A DNA stretch of 10,130 bases from Ruminococcus sp. UBA7477 (lineage in GTDB: Bacteria; Bacillota; Clostridia; Oscillospirales; Ruminococcaceae), in the NCBI GenBank assembly GCA_002479715.1, contig DLOT01000006.1, positions 35,874 through 46,003 of the forward strand, in the 5' to 3' direction. The notes beneath the pieces are model-generated. The model was given only the letters and a program-made list of their open reading frames with translations, was not told the DNA's origin and made no database searches. A program made the translations under genes and the position numbers. This document shows, one piece after another, positions 6,820-10,130 of the stretch (position 1 is its first letter; every line of letters starts with the position of its first letter).

Positions 6820-7845
6820 ATGTCAACAGTATTGGTAACAGGAGGAGCGGGCTTCATCGGAAGCCATACCTGCGTCGAGCTTCTTGATGCAGGCTTCAAT
6901 ATTATTGTTCTGGATAACTTTTCAAACTCAAAGCCGGAATCTCTCAGAAGAATAGAAAAGATCTCGGGGAAAAGCTTCAAATTCTATGAAGCCGACCTTC
7001 TTGATCTTGACGCCGTTAACCGCGTTTTTGATGAGAACCCGGAGATCGACGCGGTCATACATTTTGCCGGTTTGAAGGCTGTCGGAGAGTCGGTTTCAAA
7101 GCCTGTGGAATACTATCATAACAATATCACCGGAACGCTCATGCTAATAAAGGCTATGAGAACGCACAACGTCAAGAGGATCGTGTTCTCCTCCTCAGCT
7201 ACAGTTTACGGAGTAAACAATCCCGTGCCGTATGTTGAAACGATGCCGACAAACTCGTCAACAAATCCCTACGGCTACACTAAGGTAATGATCGAGCAGA
7301 TACTGAAGGATGTTTATGCTGCCGACAATGAATGGAGCATTTCGCTTCTGCGCTACTTCAACCCGATCGGGGCCCACAGCAGCGGGCTCATCGGAGAAGA
7401 CCCCAACGGAATACCCAACAACCTTTTCCCGTATATTCAGCAGGTAGCAACAGGAAAACGCGAATTTCTCGGCGTTTTCGGAAATGACTATGATACTCCA
7501 GACGGAACAGGCGTTCGCGACTATATCCATGTCGTGGATCTCGCTAAGGGACATCTGTGTGCGGTAAAGTATGTTATGGAACACAAAGGCGTTGAAGCTG
7601 TCAACCTCGGAACAGGCAAGGGGTCGAGCGTTCTGGATGTTCTGCACGCATTTGAAAAGGCTTGCGGAAAAGAGCTTCCGTATAAGATCATGCCCAGGCG
7701 CGCGGGAGATATCGATTGTTACTACGCTGCTCCGACAAAGGCAAAAGAGCTTTTCAACTGGGAAGCCAAGTACACGATAGACGATATGTGCCGCGACGGC
7801 TGGAACTTTGCAAGGCAAAATCCCGACGGCTACGGCGAGGGCTGA
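6820..7845 (+). CDS. galE: UDP-glucose 4-epimerase GalE
   Basis: GalE interconverts UDP-glucose and UDP-galactose with bound NAD, in the Leloir pathway and for making galactose-containing surface polymers. The 341-residue chain is a short-chain dehydrogenase/reductase-type (extended) epimerase. It opens with the Rossmann motif TGGAGFIGSHTCVELL (7-22), has LDNFSNS (31-37), HFAGLKAVGES (81-91), FSSSATVYG (123-131; catalytic serine region) and NPYGYTK (149-155) with the catalytic pair Y151 and K155. RYFNPIGAH (178-186) and GTGVRDYIHV (229-238) are also typical of GalE. AAAGGCGG eight bases before the ATG is the ribosome site. Unlike a gal operon, no galK or galT is adjacent; instead the gene leads a unit with a Cys-rich membrane protein (one base between stop and next ATG) and a flavodiiron protein. 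Some family members also act on N-acetylated sugars, which sequence alone does not settle. Confidence 0.97.
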   Translation: MSTVLVTGGAGFIGSHTCVELLDAGFNIIVLDNFSNSKPESLRRIEKISGKSFKFYEADLLDLDAVNRVFDENPEIDAVIHFAGLKAVGESVSKPVEYYHNNITGTLMLIKAMRTHNVKRIVFSSSATVYGVNNPVPYVETMPTNSSTNPYGYTKVMIEQILKDVYAADNEWSISLLRYFNPIGAHSSGLIGEDPNGIPNNLFPYIQQVATGKREFLGVFGNDYDTPDGTGVRDYIHVVDLAKGHLCAVKYVMEHKGVEAVNLGTGKGSSVLDVLHAFEKACGKELPYKIMPRRAGDIDCYYAAPTKAKELFNWEAKYTIDDMCRDGWNFARQNPDGYGEG

Positions 7846-7846
7846 A

Positions 7847-8044
7847 ATGCTTGACCTTATAGCGGAGAACCTCTCGACTGTCATCGTCGGAGCGGTTCTG
7901 GCAGCGCTTTTGACCCTTGCGGTTCTGAAGATGATAAAAGACAGCCGGTCGGGAAAAGGCTCCTGCTCAGGCTGCCCCTATTCATCCGGCTGTGCAACAT
8001 ACAAAAATATTAAGGAGTGCAGAAAAAATGAAGAAAATAACTGA
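7847..8044 (+). CDS. Small Cys-rich single-pass membrane protein, FeoB-associated type
   Basis: The 65-residue product has one transmembrane helix (about 9-30, VIVGAVLAALLTLAVLKMI), then a basic segment (KMIKDSRSGKG) and a Cys-rich tail with C40, C43, C49 and C58 in the arrangement CSGCPYSSGC followed by a separate cysteine. The helix, basic stop and CxxCPxxxxC tail match the small proteins annotated as FeoB-associated Cys-rich membrane proteins, which often sit beside ferrous-iron transporter genes and may bind iron or another metal; their function is not established. Here no feoA or feoB is in view. The start at 7847 follows GAGG with six bases spacing and begins one base after the galE stop; its last 17 bases overlap the start of the next gene, so translation of the three genes is probably coupled. 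An in-frame ATG at 7808 lies inside galE and lacks a ribosome site. Confidence 0.75.
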   Translation: MLDLIAENLSTVIVGAVLAALLTLAVLKMIKDSRSGKGSCSGCPYSSGCATYKNIKECRKNEENN

Positions 8045-9824
8045 CAGCATTGTTTACATCGGTGTTGACGACCACAAGGTAGACCTTTTTGAAGGACAGT
8101 ATGATGTCCCCAACGGAATGGCCTACAACTCATATGTCATTCTGGACGAAAAGATCGCCGTTATGGACACGGTAGACAAAAATTTCACCCATGAATGGCT
8201 CGACAACCTGCGCGACGCCCTGAACGGCAGAACGCCCGACTACCTTATAGTTCAGCATATGGAGCCTGACCATTCAGCCAATATTCTCAACTTTACTAAA
8301 GCCTATCCGGATGCTAAAATAGTCGCCAATGCAAAGGCATTCACGATGATGAACAACTTTTTTGAGGATATTGATCTTACCGACCGTCAGCTTACCGTCG
8401 GCAACGGCGAAACGCTTTCTCTCGGCAAGCATGACCTGACCTTCGTTTTCGCGCCGATGGTCCACTGGCCTGAGGTCATGGTTACCTATGACAGTCACGA
8501 CAAAGTCCTTTTCTCGGCGGACGGCTTCGGCAAATTCGGAGCGCTCGACACCGATGAGGACTGGGCGTGCGAAGCAAGAAGATATTATTTTGGTATCGTC
8601 GGCAAATACGGCGCTCAGGTTCAGGCTCTTTTGAAAAAGGCCGCGGATCTGGATATTCAGATCATATGCCCTCTGCACGGCCCGCTCCTTACAGAAAACC
8701 TGGGCTACTATATCAATCTCTACAACACATGGTCATCCTACGGCGTTGAGTCGGAAGGCATTATGATCGCTTACACATCAGTTTACGGCAACACCAAGAA
8801 AGCGGTCGAGATGCTTGCAGATATGCTCAAAGCAAAAGGCTGCCCCAAGGTCGTTGTATGTGACCTTGCCCGCGAGGATATGGCAGAAGCCGTTGAAGAC
8901 GCTTTCCGTTACGGAAAGCTGGTGCTTGCAACAACAACCTATAACGCCGATATATTCCCGTTTATGAGAAGCTTCATCGAGCATTTGACAGAGCGCGGTT
9001 ATCAGGGCCGCACTATCGGCCTTATCGAAAACGGCTCATGGGCGCCTCTGGCTGCAAAGGTGATGAAGGGAATGTTTGAAAACTGCAAGAACATCACTTG
9101 GCTGGAAACGACCGTTAAGATCATGTCATCTATGAGCAAGGATAATAAAGATCAGCTTGAAGCAATGTCCGAAGAGCTGTGCCGCGACTACATAGCCCGC
9201 GCAGACATTGCTCCCAAGAACGACGCTTCGGCATTATTTAAGATCGGCTATGGACTGTACGTCATTACCTGCGGCGTCGGCGAAAAGGACAACGGGCTTA
9301 TAGTCAATACAGTAACTCAGGTAACCAACACGCCAAACCGCATAGCTGTTACGATAAACAAGCAAAACTATTCTCACCACATTATCAAGCAGACAAATAA
9401 AATGAATGTCAACTGCCTGAGCGTTGACGCACCATTTAAGGTGTTTGAGCAGTTCGGCTTCCAGAGCGGCAGAAATGTTGACAAATTTGCCGATTGCGAA
9501 AATATCACAAAAAGCGCGAACGGTCTTGTTGTTCTGCCCAGATACATCAACGCATTCATGTCGCTGGAGGTCGAACAGTATATCGACCTTGACACCCATG
9601 GAATGTTCATTTGCAAAGTGACTGAGGCGCGCACGATCAATGACAAGGAAACGATGACCTATACCTATTATCAGGATAATGTCAAGCCCAAGCCGGAGAC
9701 TGACGGAGTAAAGGGATTTGTTTGCAAGATCTGCGGATACATCTATGAGGGCGAGACTCTTCCCGATGACTTCATCTGCCCGCTCTGCAAACACGGCGCA
9801 GCCGATTTTGAGCCGATCAAGTAA
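8028..9824 (+). CDS. Flavodiiron protein fused to flavin reductase and rubredoxin domains
   Basis: This soluble 598-residue protein should reduce O2 to water and/or NO to N2O, protecting an anaerobe. Domains in order: a metallo-beta-lactamase-like diiron core (1-240) with all expected ligands, HMEPDHS (77-83; H77, E79, D81), H146 in APMVHWPE, D165 in FSADGFG and H217 in CPLHGPL; a flavodoxin domain (about 244-390) with the FMN phosphate loop YTSVYGNT (249-256); a flavin-reductase-like split-barrel domain (about 402-550, with NGLIVNTVTQVTN); and a C-terminal rubredoxin (562-598) with two CxxC knuckles, C566/C569 and C584/C587. The added domains suggest the protein carries its own electron chain from NAD(P)H or reduced flavin to the diiron site; the route is inference. 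The ATG at 8028 has AAGGAG ten bases before it; an upstream in-frame ATG at 7992 has none. The gene overlaps the preceding small gene by 17 bases and ends the unit before a terminator. Confidence 0.95.
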   Translation: MKKITDSIVYIGVDDHKVDLFEGQYDVPNGMAYNSYVILDEKIAVMDTVDKNFTHEWLDNLRDALNGRTPDYLIVQHMEPDHSANILNFTKAYPDAKIVANAKAFTMMNNFFEDIDLTDRQLTVGNGETLSLGKHDLTFVFAPMVHWPEVMVTYDSHDKVLFSADGFGKFGALDTDEDWACEARRYYFGIVGKYGAQVQALLKKAADLDIQIICPLHGPLLTENLGYYINLYNTWSSYGVESEGIMIAYTSVYGNTKKAVEMLADMLKAKGCPKVVVCDLAREDMAEAVEDAFRYGKLVLATTTYNADIFPFMRSFIEHLTERGYQGRTIGLIENGSWAPLAAKVMKGMFENCKNITWLETTVKIMSSMSKDNKDQLEAMSEELCRDYIARADIAPKNDASALFKIGYGLYVITCGVGEKDNGLIVNTVTQVTNTPNRIAVTINKQNYSHHIIKQTNKMNVNCLSVDAPFKVFEQFGFQSGRNVDKFADCENITKSANGLVVLPRYINAFMSLEVEQYIDLDTHGMFICKVTEARTINDKETMTYTYYQDNVKPKPETDGVKGFVCKICGYIYEGETLPDDFICPLCKHGAADFEPIK

Positions 9825-9836
9825 AATATCCGAAAA

Positions 9837-9872
9837 CACTCCGCGTAAAGAATTTGCGCGGAGCGTTTTTTT
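9837..9872 (+). terminator. Intrinsic terminator of the galE-flavodiiron unit
   Basis: CTCCGCG (9839-9845) pairs with CGCGGAG (9857-9863) around an 11-base loop, followed by a run of seven T (9866-9872), starting about 13 bases after the flavodiiron stop codon. Confidence 0.9.
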
Positions 9873-9999
9873 GCGATATAAGACAGTTTTACAGCCGCAA
9901 GCTTTCCTTGCAAAGTGTCTTGTAACAAAGCATTTCCTCTGAAAGTGCGGCAAAGTTTTTGTGCAAATTAACAAAGTGAAAAAAAATATCTCAAACCCC

Positions 10000-10028
10000 T
10001 TGACAAATCACCGCAAAGAGATTATAAT
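10000..10028 (+). promoter_or_regulatory. Consensus promoter of the tRNA gene
   Basis: Perfect TTGACA (10000-10005) and perfect TATAAT (10023-10028) are separated by 17 bases, the ideal sigma-A promoter, about 26 bases before the tRNA. Such strength is usual for stable RNA genes. Confidence 0.9.
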
Positions 10029-10054
10029 ATATAACGTTGCTGATAAAGTGATGT

Positions 10055-10130
10055 GGGAGCTTAGCTCAGCTGGGAGAGCATCTGCCTTACAAGCAGAGGG
10101 TCATAGGTTCGAGCCCTATAGTTCCCACCA
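10055..10130 (+). tRNA. tRNA-Val (anticodon TAC)
   Basis: A complete 76-base cloverleaf: acceptor GGGAGCT with AGTTCCC (one G-T pair), D stem GCTC/GAGC, anticodon stem TCTGC/GCAGA around loop CTTACAA, so anticodon TAC at 10088-10090 reading valine GTN codons, variable loop GGGTC, T stem ATAGG/CCTAT with loop TTCGAGC, discriminator A, and a genome-encoded CCA. It ends exactly at the window edge; further tRNAs may follow outside. Confidence 0.97.

Noticed and set aside
7258..7884. Minus-strand open frame (208 codons) opposite galE
   Set aside because: It is antisense to conserved GalE sequence with no recognisable product.
9234..9974. Minus-strand open frame (246 codons) opposite the end of the flavodiiron gene
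   Set aside because: It covers the flavin reductase and rubredoxin coding region, which has intact motifs on the plus strand, and runs through the terminator; it reads as an antisense shadow.
9873..9999. Spacer between the flavodiiron terminator and the tRNA promoter
   Set aside because: Examined for a small gene or RNA; only AT-rich sequence and a 5-bp GCAAG/CTTGC hairpin were seen, not enough to call a feature.

Overview
The window looks like the chromosome of a mid-GC anaerobic Firmicute, most like Ruminococcus/Oscillospiraceae. This rests on four things seen or inferred from sequence: strong AGGAGG-type ribosome sites and TTGACA/TATAAT promoters, a CIRCE operator, a flavodiiron protein with fused flavin reductase and rubredoxin, and a LacI-sensor/GGDEF-like/AraC regulator facing a probable mannanase-type lipoprotein. 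The species call is an inference. No mobile element, CRISPR array or obvious foreign island was seen.

Layout. (1) 1-256, minus: the N-terminus of a secreted lipoprotein whose last visible residues resemble the start of a GH26 beta-mannanase domain. (2) 257-567: divergent control region with a promoter for each side, a repeated 8-mer that could be an AraC-type site, and nested inverted repeats in the lipoprotein leader. (3) 568-2670, plus: a 700-residue regulator with a LacI-like sugar-sensor domain, a GAF-like middle, a shortened and degenerate GGDEF domain and an AraC DNA-binding domain. (4) 2732-4644, minus: a GNAT acetyltransferase and a CPBP (CAAX/Abi) membrane protease, with a good promoter in front of the protease gene and a UUCG-loop terminator after the acetyltransferase gene. 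(5) 4690-6710, plus: htpG (Hsp90) with its own promoter, a CIRCE operator covering the start of transcription, and a terminator. (6) 6741-9872, plus: a tight unit of galE, a small Cys-rich membrane protein of the FeoB-associated type, and a four-domain flavodiiron protein, with promoter at the front and terminator at the end. (7) 10000-10130: a consensus promoter and tRNA-Val(TAC) with encoded CCA, ending exactly at the window edge.

How the genes fit together. The first module reads as a carbohydrate sensing/utilisation locus, with the regulator probably controlling the divergent lipoprotein gene. htpG is a heat-shock unit probably repressed by HrcA. The galE unit joins a sugar-nucleotide epimerase to two redox/iron-type proteins, one of which should detoxify O2 or NO by reducing them. 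That mix is unexplained by pathway and is one of the more curious points here. The most unusual single protein is the multi-domain regulator.
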